This document shows positions 44,786 through 54,832 of a stretch of DNA of 64,000 nt, piece after piece. The position numbers were made by a program, and so were the translations under genes. Numbering within the stretch: position 1 is the stretch's first letter; every line of letters starts with the position of its first letter. The notes under the pieces are model-generated. The model made no database searches. It saw only the letters and a program-made list of their open reading frames with translations, and had not been told where the DNA came from. The DNA is from Sphingobium arseniciresistens. GTDB lineage: Bacteria > Pseudomonadota > Alphaproteobacteria > Sphingomonadales > Sphingomonadaceae. The stretch spans positions 496,001 through 560,000 of the forward strand of contig JARFNK010000001.1 of NCBI GenBank assembly GCA_029167225.1, given 5' to 3'.

Positions 44786-45778
44786 TCAGCGACGCGGCCC
44801 TGCCGTCGATCCCCGCACGATGCAGGCCGCGCCCAGCACCACCTTGCGCGGGGCGGCGTCGGGATTGGCGCAGCGGTCGAGCAGCATCGCCATGGCATTG
44901 CGGCCGATATCCTCGACCGGCTGCTCGATCACGGTGATGCCCTCGCCCACCAATTCGGTCCATGGCTCATTGTCGAAGCCGGCAAGGCCCATGTCCTGCG
45001 GTATCCGCACCCCCGCACCGATCAGCGCCCGCGCCGCATCCAGCAGCATCACGCCATTGCTGGCAAGCAGCGCATCGGGACGGTCGCCCGCGGCCAGCAT
45101 CGCGGCGATCCGGCCGTTCACAGCGTGCGCCCCATGATCGAGGAAGGCGGCATCGGGCGCCAGGCCATGGCGCTGCATGGCGGCCTCATAACCCGCACGC
45201 CGCTCGCTGCCGGTCGTGCTCGCCGCGCCGAAGAGGCCCGCGATCCGCCGATAGCCCTGCGCGTGGAGATGATCGACCAGCATCGCGCTCGCCGCAGCAT
45301 TATCCAGCACCACGCAGTCGTGCAGCATCGCCGGGCTCGACCGGTCGATGGTGACGATGGGAAAGGCGTGATCCTGCTCCGCCACCTTCTGCGCGCTGTG
45401 GCGGGTCGGCGCGAAGATGACGCCCGTCACCCGCTCCTCCTCCATCAGCCGCAGGTACATTTCCTCCTTCGCGGGGTTCTCGTCGGTGTTGCACAGGATG
45501 ACACGCAGCCCGCGCGCGAAGGCGATGTCCTCCACCACTCGGCTGACAGCGGTGAAGAAGGGGTTGCGGATGTCCGCGACGATGAGCCCGATCGTGCCGC
45601 TGTCGCGCGAGCGCAGCCGCCGCGCGGCAAGGTTCGGCCGATAGCCCGTCGCCTTCACTGCCTCTTCCACGCGCTGGCGCATATCGGGATCGACAGGCTT
45701 GCCGGAGAGTACGCGCGATACCGTTGCGGGCGAGACACCCGCGACGCTGGCCACCTGCTTGATCCCTATCCCAGACAT
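44786..45778 (-). CDS. LacI-family regulator of the fructose operon (FruR/Cra-like)
   Basis: 330 aa. The N-terminal LacI HTH is complete ('GIKQVASVAGVSPATVSRVLSGKPV'), with a hinge 'YRPNLAARRLRSRDSGTIGLIVADIRNPFF' and a periplasmic-binding-protein-like sugar domain. It is divergent from fruB. Two related dyads lie in the gap, one over its own start codon, which suggests that it represses both the fru operon and itself, with fructose 1-phosphate the likely inducer as for FruR. The start is at 45778 (MSGIGIKQVAS). Confidence 0.88.
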   Translation of the reverse strand: MSGIGIKQVASVAGVSPATVSRVLSGKPVDPDMRQRVEEAVKATGYRPNLAARRLRSRDSGTIGLIVADIRNPFFTAVSRVVEDIAFARGLRVILCNTDENPAKEEMYLRLMEEERVTGVIFAPTRHSAQKVAEQDHAFPIVTIDRSSPAMLHDCVVLDNAAASAMLVDHLHAQGYRRIAGLFGAASTTGSERRAGYEAAMQRHGLAPDAAFLDHGAHAVNGRIAAMLAAGDRPDALLASNGVMLLDAARALIGAGVRIPQDMGLAGFDNEPWTELVGEGITVIEQPVEDIGRNAMAMLLDRCANPDAAPRKVVLGAACIVRGSTAGPRR

Positions 45779-45792
45779 GGAAAACCTTTTCT
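45779..45792. promoter_or_regulatory. Operator candidate at the lacI-type gene start
   Basis: GGAAAACCTTTTCT matches the perfect operator upstream of fruB except at the centre and first base. It touches the start codon of the regulator gene, consistent with self-repression. Confidence 0.55.
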
Positions 45793-45865
45793 CATTCTTG
45801 CCTGAAACCTAGCATCAACAATGGAAAATTCCAGACCGAAAGCCATGGATGTTGACATTTTCATG

Positions 45866-45879
45866 AGAAAACGTTTTCT
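45866..45879. promoter_or_regulatory. Fructose operon operator
   Basis: AGAAAACGTTTTCT is a perfect 14-bp LacI-type palindrome 33 bases before fruB. TTGACA at 45852-45857 just upstream may be the -35 box, which would put the operator within the promoter. It is the likely main site for the divergent LacI-family regulator. Confidence 0.75.
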
Positions 45880-45911
45880 TGAAAGCAACAAGCCGAGTCT
45901 GGAGAGGCCTG

Positions 45912-48440
45912 ATGTCGACGACCACCACCGAACTTTTGCTGCCGCGCGAACTTGTGCGCATCAATGCGCAGGCTTCCGGCAAGGCGGACGCGATCGCGCA
46001 GGCCGCGCAGCTTCTGGTCGGCGGCGGCAGTGTCGATCCGGCCTATGCCGACAGCATGCTGCGGCGCGAGGCGGTGGCGAACACCTATTTGGGATCGGGC
46101 GTCGCCATTCCCCATGGCATGGGCGAGGATCGCGATCTGGTGCGGCGCGATGGCATTGCCGTGCTGCAAGTGCCCGGCGGCATCGCATGGAACCCCGGCC
46201 AGACCGTTCGCCTGATCGTGGGCATCGCCGCCCGGTCTGACAGCCACATCGCCATCCTGCGCCGCCTGACCCGCCTGATCCAGGACGAAGCCCTGCTTGA
46301 TCGGCTCGCCAGCACCCATGATGCGGACGAGATCGCCCGCGCACTGATGGACGACAGCCCGGCGGCGGCCTCCCCCACCGCCCCGGCGACCGATCTGCCC
46401 GAGCGGATCGAGTGGACCGTCGCCTATCCCTCCGGGCTTCACGCCCGCCCTGCCGCAGCCTGGGTGGAGGCCGCACGCGCCGCCGGCACGGCGCTGCGCA
46501 TCCGCCATGGCGAGGACATCGCCGATCCCCGCAGCCTCGTCTCGCTGTTGCAGATGGGCCTGACGCAGGGCGACACCATCGTCATCTCCGCCGGCGGCTC
46601 CGATGCGCCAGCCGTGCTCGCCCGCTTCCGCTCGGTGATCGAGGGCCTGACCGCCGACGAGAAGGCGCAGGCCGAGCGCGCCGCGCAGAAGATCGCCGCC
46701 GCGCGCGGCACGCGGGGATGGAAGCCCGCCAGCAGCATCGCCCCGATTGTCGGCGTCGCCGCCAGCCCCGGCCTCGCCATCGGCACCGTTCACAGCATCG
46801 CTGCCGCAGACGTCACCGTGCCGGACGTCCCCGTCAACCTGAACGAAGGCGCGGCGCTGCTCGACGCCGCCATCACCCGCACGAAGCTTCAAATGAAGGC
46901 GCTGGTGGACGACACCGCCCGCCGGCTCGGCCCCGCCGACGCCGCCATCTTCAAGGCGCAGGCCGGGCTGCTCGACGATACCGACCTCATCACCCTTACC
47001 TGCCAGTTGATGGTTGCCGGCCATGGCGTTGCCTGGTCGTGGAACGAAGCCGTCGACCGCATGGCGGGGAAGCTGTCCGCACTGGGCAATCCAGTGCTGG
47101 CCGCACGCGCCGCCGACCTGCACGATATCGGCCGGCGCGTGCTTGGCCAGATCGACCGGTCGCTGGAGCGCGGATCGCTCGCCAGCCTGCCGCAGGGACA
47201 GAGCATCGTGGTCGCGGCGGACCTTTCCCCGTCGGATACCGCGGGCCTCGATCCCGATCGCGTCTCCGGCCTTGCCACGACGCTGGGCGGCCCAACATCG
47301 CACACCGCCATCCTTGCCCGCACGCTGGGCCTGCCGGCGGTGGTCGCGGGCGGGCAGCCGCTGCTGGATGTACGCGGCGGCACGACGATGATCGTCGATG
47401 GCGATGCCGGGCTCATCTATCTCGACCCCGGCAAGGACGACCTTGCCTCTGCCCGTGCGTGGATCGACAAGCTCGCCGCGCGACGGCAGGCCGAGGAAGC
47501 GGAGCGCCAGCTGCCGGCCCATACGCGCGACCATCATGAAATCGCCATCGGCGCCAATGTGAACCGCCCGGATCAGGTGCCCATGGCGATCGCGCAGGGC
47601 GGCGAGGGCGTGGGCCTGATGCGCACCGAGTTCCTGTTCCTCGAACGCGGCGACACCCCGACCGAGGACGAGCAATATGAGACCTATCGCGCCATGATCG
47701 ACGCGCTGGAGGGCCGCCCGCTGATCGTACGCGCGCTCGACATCGGCGGCGACAAGCAGGTCGCGCATCTGCAGCTGCCGCATGAGGAGAACCCCTTCCT
47801 CGGCGTGCGCGGCGCACGGCTGCTGCTGCGCCGCCCCGATCTGCTCGATCCGCAGCTACGCGCGCTGTATCGCGCGGCGAAGGATGGCGGCGACCTGTCG
47901 ATCATGTTCCCGATGATCACCTCCATATCCGAGGTCATCGCGCTCAAGGGCCATTGCGAGCGCATCCGCGCCGCGCTCGACGCGCCCGCCGTGCCGCTCG
48001 GCATCATGATCGAGGTGCCCGCCGCCGCGATCCAGGCGGACGTGCTTGCCGCCCATGTCGACTTCTTCTCGATCGGCACCAACGACCTCACCCAATATGC
48101 GCTGGCCATCGACCGGCAGAACCCGGACCTTGCGAGCGAGGCGGACAGCCTGCACCCGGCCGTGCTGCGCCTCATCGCGATGACGGTGAAGGGCGCCGCC
48201 GCCCATGGCCGCTGGGTGGGCGTGTGTGGCGGCATCGCCGGTGATCCCTTCGGCGCGACGCTGCTGTCCGGGCTGGGCGTATCCGAACTCTCGATGACCC
48301 CACGCGACATCGCGGCGGTGAAGGCGCGGCTGCGCGGCGGCCGGCAGGATGCCTTCGCCGCGCTTACCGCCAAGGCGCTCACAATGGAAAGCGCCGCCGC
48401 CGTGCGTGCGCTCGACAATGGCACGGACAAGACGGCATGA
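45912..48440 (+). CDS. fruB: Multiphosphoryl transfer protein (EIIA-Fru, HPr and EI fused)
   Basis: 842 aa that relay phosphate from phosphoenolpyruvate to the fructose permease in one chain. EIIA with His68 ('GVAIPHGMGEDRDL') comes first, then HPr with His177 ('YPSGLHARPAAAWVEAA'), then enzyme I with the phosphohistidine His464 ('LGGPTSHTAILARTLGLPAVV') and the PEP-binding barrel ('GLMRTEFLFLERG', 'FSIGTNDLTQYALAIDR'). The start at 45912 follows GGAGAGG. First gene of fruB, fruK, fruA, with a 4-base overlap to fruK. Carrying its own EI and HPr makes the fructose system independent of other PTS genes. Confidence 0.94.
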   Translation: MSTTTTELLLPRELVRINAQASGKADAIAQAAQLLVGGGSVDPAYADSMLRREAVANTYLGSGVAIPHGMGEDRDLVRRDGIAVLQVPGGIAWNPGQTVRLIVGIAARSDSHIAILRRLTRLIQDEALLDRLASTHDADEIARALMDDSPAAASPTAPATDLPERIEWTVAYPSGLHARPAAAWVEAARAAGTALRIRHGEDIADPRSLVSLLQMGLTQGDTIVISAGGSDAPAVLARFRSVIEGLTADEKAQAERAAQKIAAARGTRGWKPASSIAPIVGVAASPGLAIGTVHSIAAADVTVPDVPVNLNEGAALLDAAITRTKLQMKALVDDTARRLGPADAAIFKAQAGLLDDTDLITLTCQLMVAGHGVAWSWNEAVDRMAGKLSALGNPVLAARAADLHDIGRRVLGQIDRSLERGSLASLPQGQSIVVAADLSPSDTAGLDPDRVSGLATTLGGPTSHTAILARTLGLPAVVAGGQPLLDVRGGTTMIVDGDAGLIYLDPGKDDLASARAWIDKLAARRQAEEAERQLPAHTRDHHEIAIGANVNRPDQVPMAIAQGGEGVGLMRTEFLFLERGDTPTEDEQYETYRAMIDALEGRPLIVRALDIGGDKQVAHLQLPHEENPFLGVRGARLLLRRPDLLDPQLRALYRAAKDGGDLSIMFPMITSISEVIALKGHCERIRAALDAPAVPLGIMIEVPAAAIQADVLAAHVDFFSIGTNDLTQYALAIDRQNPDLASEADSLHPAVLRLIAMTVKGAAAHGRWVGVCGGIAGDPFGATLLSGLGVSELSMTPRDIAAVKARLRGGRQDAFAALTAKALTMESAAAVRALDNGTDKTA

Positions 48441-49390
48441 GCATCCTCACCCTTACGCTCAACCCCGCCATCGACCAGACGGTGACGCTGGAGCAGCTGG
48501 TGCGCGGCGCGGTGCATCGCGCGTCGGCCGTGCGGTTCAATGCCGGCGGCAAGGGCGTGAACGTCGCCTCCTGCCTTGCCGACTGGGGCGCGGACGTCAT
48601 CGCGACCGGCCTGCTGGGTGCCGACAATGCCGCGAGCTTCGAGGCGCTGATGGCCGCCAAGGGCATCGGCGACACATTCGTCCGCGTAACGGGCGCAAGC
48701 CGGACCAACATCAAGCTGGTCGATGCGCAGGAGACGACCGACATCAACCTGCCCGGCTTCGACGCGGATGCCGGGGCTATCGCGACGGTCGCGCGCACCC
48801 TGAAGCAGCATGCCACGCCCGGCAGCCTGATGGTGCTGGCCGGCAGCCTGCCCGGCGGCATCGATCCGGACTGCTACGCCGCGCTGCTCGCCGATCTGGT
48901 GCCCATGGGCGCGAAGGTCTTGCTCGATGCGAGCGGACCGGCTCTGCGCGCGGCGCTGGACGGCCCGGCGCTGCCCTGGGCGATCAAGCCTAATGTCGCC
49001 GAACTGGCCGAATTGGTGGGCCACCCGCTCGAATGCATCACCGATGTCGTAGCCGCCGCCAGCGATCTCCATCAACGCGGCATCGACCTTGTCGCGGTAT
49101 CGATGGGCGCGGAGGGCGCGCTGTTCCTGAACGCGCAGGGGGCAGTGCGCGCCTCCCTGCCCCCCGTCACGCGCGGCAGCACCGTGGGCGCGGGCGACGC
49201 GATGGTAGCGGGGATCGCAGCGGCGCTCAGCGAAGGCGGCGACCTTGAGCGCATCGCCCGGCTCGCCAGCGCCTTTGCGGTGGGCAAGCTGGGGCTGGCG
49301 GGACCGAACCTGCCGCCGCGCGAAGAGATTGAACGGCTGGCGGCACAGACCAGCGTGGAAGCCATGAGCATGGCGGGAGAGACATTATGA
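48437..49390 (+). CDS. fruK: 1-phosphofructokinase
   Basis: 317 aa PfkB-family kinase that phosphorylates fructose 1-phosphate to the 1,6-bisphosphate. '[19 protein letters not shown]' is the N-terminal PfkB signature and '[19 protein letters not shown]' the C-terminal one, with the catalytic Asp in GAGD. '[25 protein letters not shown]' is typical of FruK. ATG overlaps the fruB stop and the gene's own stop overlaps fruA, so all three are translated together. Confidence 0.94.
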   Translation: MSILTLTLNPAIDQTVTLEQLVRGAVHRASAVRFNAGGKGVNVASCLADWGADVIATGLLGADNAASFEALMAAKGIGDTFVRVTGASRTNIKLVDAQETTDINLPGFDADAGAIATVARTLKQHATPGSLMVLAGSLPGGIDPDCYAALLADLVPMGAKVLLDASGPALRAALDGPALPWAIKPNVAELAELVGHPLECITDVVAAASDLHQRGIDLVAVSMGAEGALFLNAQGAVRASLPPVTRGSTVGAGDAMVAGIAAALSEGGDLERIARLASAFAVGKLGLAGPNLPPREEIERLAAQTSVEAMSMAGETL

Positions 49391-51108
49391 GCACCATCTG
49401 GGCCACAATCTACGCGGGGGACGCCAGCGTCGCCGGCGTGCTGGCCGGCGAGGCGCTGCGCACGGCGGCGCAGGCACGCTGCCTTGCGCTGGAGGTGGAG
49501 GTCTACACCACCGACGGCGTCCTGGGCAGTCTGGACGCGGCACGGATAGACCCCGCCGACCACTGGCTGATCGTGGGAGAAGGCCAGCCGGACGACCCGC
49601 GCTTCGCCGCGCTGCCGCGCAGCCAAAGCAGCATCGACGCTGTGCTAGCCGACCCGGCGGGGATCATCGACCGCGCGTCGGGCAGCGCATCGCAGGACGC
49701 CCCGGCTCTTCCGGCGGCCGGCCCGCTGCACATCGTCGCCATCACCTCTTGCCCCACCGGCATCGCCCATACGTTCATGGCGGCAGAGGGGCTGACACAG
49801 GCCGCCGCCGCCCTCGGTCACAATATCCGCGTCGAGACGCAGGGTTCGGTCGGTGCCGGCACGCCGCTCACCCCCGAGGAGATCGCCGCCGCCGACATCG
49901 TGATGATCGCCGCCGACAAGGAAGTGGATCGCGCCCGCTTCGCCGGCAAGCGGGTCTTCGTCTCCGGTACCAAACCCGCGATCACCGGCGGGCAGGCCCT
50001 GATCGCCCGCGCCATGGCGGAAGCGCACGCGCAGGCCGGTGGCAGCGATGCGGGCGCGCCTGTGGCTTCGGGATCGCAGGAACGCACCGGCCCCTACAAG
50101 CATCTGATGACCGGCGTGTCCTTCATGCTGCCCTTCGTGGTCGCGGGCGGCCTGCTGATCGCGCTCGCCTTCGCTCTGGGCGGCATCTATGCGAGCGACG
50201 AGGCGAACAGCGGCACGCTGGCCCATGCGCTCTTCACCATCGGCGCCAAGGGCGCCTTCACCCTGATGGTGCCCGCGCTCGCCGGCTACATCGCCTTCTC
50301 CATCGCCGACCGGCCGGGCATCGCGCCGGGCATGATCGGCGGCGTGCTGGCCGCCAATCTCGGCGCGGGCTTTCTGGGCGGCATCGTCGCCGGCTTCATC
50401 GCGGGCTATGGCGTCTATTGGCTCAACCGGCTGATTCAGCTCCCCAAGACGCTGCAGGGGCTGAAACCCGTGCTCATCCTGCCGCTGCTCGGCACGCTGC
50501 TGACCGGCCTGCTGATGATCTATGCCGTCGGCACGCCCGTTGCCGCCGTGCTGACCTTCCTCACCGAATGGCTGCGCGGCATGCAGGGGTCGAGCGCGAT
50601 CCTGCTCGGCCTGTTGCTGGGCGCGATGATGGCCTTCGACATGGGCGGGCCGGTGAACAAGGCGAGCTATGCCTTCTCCACCGCGCTGGTCTCCAGCCAG
50701 GTCTATGCGCCGATGGCCGCGACGATGGTGGCAGGCATGACCCCGCCGTTGGCGCTCGCGCTCGCCACCCGCCTGTTCCGCAACCGCTTCACCGCCGACG
50801 AGCATGAAGCGGGCAGCGCCGCCGCCGTGCTGGGCCTTGCCTTCGTGACGGAAGGCGCCATCCCCTTTGCAGCGCGCGATCCACTGCGCGTCATTCCCTC
50901 GCTGATGGCGGGATCGGCGCTGGCCGGCGCGATCTCCATGGCGGTGGGCGCGGAGCTGAAGGTGCCCCATGGCAGCGTGTTCGTGCTGCCCATCCCTGGC
51001 GCGGTCACGCATCTTGCCGGCTATGTGATCGCGCTGGTCGCGGGCACGCTCGCCAGCGCGCTGCTGCTCGGCATCGTCAAGCGGCCGCTCGCCAGCGGAG
51101 CGCCCTGA
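49387..51108 (+). CDS. fruA: PTS fructose permease, IIB'BC
   Basis: 573 aa. Residues 1 to about 100 form a degenerate IIB' domain without the active Cys. The active IIB domain has Cys122 in '[16 protein letters not shown]'. The IIC membrane domain from about residue 240 has multiple helices and the conserved '[24 protein letters not shown]' and '[18 protein letters not shown]'. It takes up fructose and phosphorylates it to fructose 1-phosphate, the substrate of fruK and probable inducer of the regulator. Last PTS gene; an OprB-type porin follows 40 bases later. Confidence 0.94.
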   Translation: MSTIWATIYAGDASVAGVLAGEALRTAAQARCLALEVEVYTTDGVLGSLDAARIDPADHWLIVGEGQPDDPRFAALPRSQSSIDAVLADPAGIIDRASGSASQDAPALPAAGPLHIVAITSCPTGIAHTFMAAEGLTQAAAALGHNIRVETQGSVGAGTPLTPEEIAAADIVMIAADKEVDRARFAGKRVFVSGTKPAITGGQALIARAMAEAHAQAGGSDAGAPVASGSQERTGPYKHLMTGVSFMLPFVVAGGLLIALAFALGGIYASDEANSGTLAHALFTIGAKGAFTLMVPALAGYIAFSIADRPGIAPGMIGGVLAANLGAGFLGGIVAGFIAGYGVYWLNRLIQLPKTLQGLKPVLILPLLGTLLTGLLMIYAVGTPVAAVLTFLTEWLRGMQGSSAILLGLLLGAMMAFDMGGPVNKASYAFSTALVSSQVYAPMAATMVAGMTPPLALALATRLFRNRFTADEHEAGSAAAVLGLAFVTEGAIPFAARDPLRVIPSLMAGSALAGAISMAVGAELKVPHGSVFVLPIPGAVTHLAGYVIALVAGTLASALLLGIVKRPLASGAP

Positions 51109-51148
51109 CGCCCGACCGACCCCGTTTCTTCCTTCCCGGACTTTCGCC

Positions 51149-52513
51149 ATGACCATCTGCCTTCGCGCCGCGCTGATCGCCGCGGCGAGCCTTCCCCTCA
51201 TGCCTGTCGCGGTGCACGCGCAGGACGAACAGACCCCGCCAGCGACACAGGACGCTCCGGCGACACTGGACGCAGCGCCCGCCGCGACGGACACGCCGCG
51301 CAGTTGGCAACCGCTCGCCGACCAGGGCATCAGCCTGCAACTGAGCTACACCGGCGAGGCGGCCGGCAATGTCACCGGCGGCCTGCGCCGGGACGCCGCC
51401 TATGCCGGGCAGGTCTTCGTCGGCGCCGATCTCGACATGGAGAAGATCGCGGGGATCGCCGGCGGATCGCTGCATGTGGCCGTCACCGACCGCCACGGCA
51501 AGAGCCTGTCGGCCATCGCCATCGGCAACAATACGTCGGTGCAGGAAATCTGGGGCACGCAGAACACCCATCTCGCCTATCTCACCTGGAAGCAGCAGAT
51601 GCTGGACGGCAGGCTGGAGGTGGAACTGGGACGCACCGTCGCCAACATCAACTTCCTGAACTCGCCCTTCTATTGCCATTTCCAGACCAACTCGGCCTGC
51701 GGCAACCCGACCTTCGTGTTCAAGAACAGCAATTTCACTTACTTTCCCGCATCCGCCTGGGGCGGGCATGCGACGGCGCATTTCAGCGACCGGGTCTATC
51801 TGCATGTCGGCGCCTATGAAGTGAACCCGGACCGCAAGCGCGAGAGCGACCATGGCATCAACTTCGGCATCGCCAACGCGACCGGCGTGATCGTGCCGTG
51901 GGAGCTGGGCTATGCGACCGATTTCAGCAACGATCACCTGCCGCGCAAATATCAGATCGGCGGATGGTTCGACCGGGGCGACTATAACGATCCGCTACGC
52001 GATGCCGATGGCGGCCTCGCGGTGCTGACCGGCAAGCCCTATGCCACCCGCCATGGCCGCACGGGCGCCTTCTTTCGCTTCGAGCAGATGCTGACCCGGC
52101 CCGATCCCGATACGCAGCGCGGGCTGACGCTGTTCGGCGTGGCGATGGCCAACCTTTCCGGCCGCGCGACCGAGAGCCGCTATCTGGAACTGGGCCTCGT
52201 GCAGACCGGCACCTTCAAGGGGCGCGACAAGGACACGATCGGCTTCGTCATCAACGACCAGCGCTTCAGCGACCTGACCCTCGCCAACATCCGCGCCGCG
52301 CGCACTTCTGCGGGCGGGTCGGCCAGCATCCCGCGCGACCAATATATGATGGAACTGGCCTATGGCGCGCAGATCACCCCCGCCATCCGCGTGTCACCCA
52401 ATATCCAGTATATCGTGAACCCGGATCAGGGCTCCGTTCCCTTCCGCACCAGCGACATTCCGAACGCGCTCATCTTCGGGTTCAAGTTCACCGTGGACGG
52501 GCTGGGATTGTAG
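51149..52513 (+). CDS. oprB: Carbohydrate-selective porin (OprB family)
   Basis: 454 aa outer-membrane porin with a signal peptide (MTICLRAALIAAASLPLMPV, cut after VHA). A low-complexity linker rich in Ala, Thr and Pro is followed by the OprB barrel: 'GISLQLSYTGEAAGNVTGGLRRDAAYAGQVFVGADLDMEKIA' (seen in parts), 'YLTWKQQMLDGRLEVELGRT' and a C-terminal 'IFGFKFTVDGLGL'. Position directly after fruA suggests that it brings fructose or related sugars across the outer membrane and is part of the fru operon. Confidence 0.88.
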   Translation: MTICLRAALIAAASLPLMPVAVHAQDEQTPPATQDAPATLDAAPAATDTPRSWQPLADQGISLQLSYTGEAAGNVTGGLRRDAAYAGQVFVGADLDMEKIAGIAGGSLHVAVTDRHGKSLSAIAIGNNTSVQEIWGTQNTHLAYLTWKQQMLDGRLEVELGRTVANINFLNSPFYCHFQTNSACGNPTFVFKNSNFTYFPASAWGGHATAHFSDRVYLHVGAYEVNPDRKRESDHGINFGIANATGVIVPWELGYATDFSNDHLPRKYQIGGWFDRGDYNDPLRDADGGLAVLTGKPYATRHGRTGAFFRFEQMLTRPDPDTQRGLTLFGVAMANLSGRATESRYLELGLVQTGTFKGRDKDTIGFVINDQRFSDLTLANIRAARTSAGGSASIPRDQYMMELAYGAQITPAIRVSPNIQYIVNPDQGSVPFRTSDIPNALIFGFKFTVDGLGL

Positions 52514-52611
52514 CGCGTGCGGGGCACGTCCCGCTCCTCACGCCGAAATCAAATACTTATCTTCCGCGCCCGCGCATTTTAGGCTTTCACCTCTGCGCCA
52601 TTGATGGATAG

Positions 52612-54291
<1,680 letters not shown>

Positions 54292-54455
54292 TGCCACGGG
54301 CGCGAGGCGGGACATGGCTTCATTGCGGAAAGCCTGGTTCTCGCCTCGCCGCCCACCATTGGAAGCAAGAACGCCCCGCCCCGCCGCTTCATGTTGAGGA
54401 GTTCCCACCTGTCATGATAGCCCAGACCACGAACCTTTTGAGGCTAGTCCCCCAC

Positions 54456-54737
54456 ATGCGATTGAACGCTGCCTTTCTCCTGTGCCTCACGACTTCGGCT
54501 TTAACCGCCGCACCTGCCTACGCTCAGGAGCAGGAATGGAACACCCGGTGGTCGCCGCTCAATGTCGAGGCGTCCGCGCGGAAATTCTGCAAGATACCGC
54601 CGGCCTATCTCAGTATCAGCATGGACCATGACGGCCGGGCATGGGTGCAGCAGTCGCCATCGGTGACGACCGAACAGAGCAGTTGCGTGGCGGGCCTGTT
54701 GAAGCGGTACAACATCGCGCTTCGGGATTCGCGCTGA
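54456..54737 (+). CDS. Small secreted hypothetical protein
   Basis: About 93 aa with a signal peptide (MRLNAAFLLCLTTSALTAAP, cut after 'AYAQ'). The mature part is short and holds two cysteines ('KFCKIP', 'QSSCVAG') that could form a disulfide. A start at 54414 (MIAQTTNLL) is possible and would lengthen the n-region; GAGGAG is present 5' of it. No family recognised. It lies between pgm and the GH92 gene. Confidence 0.6.
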   Translation: MRLNAAFLLCLTTSALTAAPAYAQEQEWNTRWSPLNVEASARKFCKIPPAYLSISMDHDGRAWVQQSPSVTTEQSSCVAGLLKRYNIALRDSR

Positions 54738-54832
54738 ACCTAGGGCAATTTCGGCGATGGACGATCGAGTACATCGCTCCCAGCCCCGCCCCCCTATTCC
54801 CACGCGCTTCGAAATCGCTTTAGAACGGGGGC

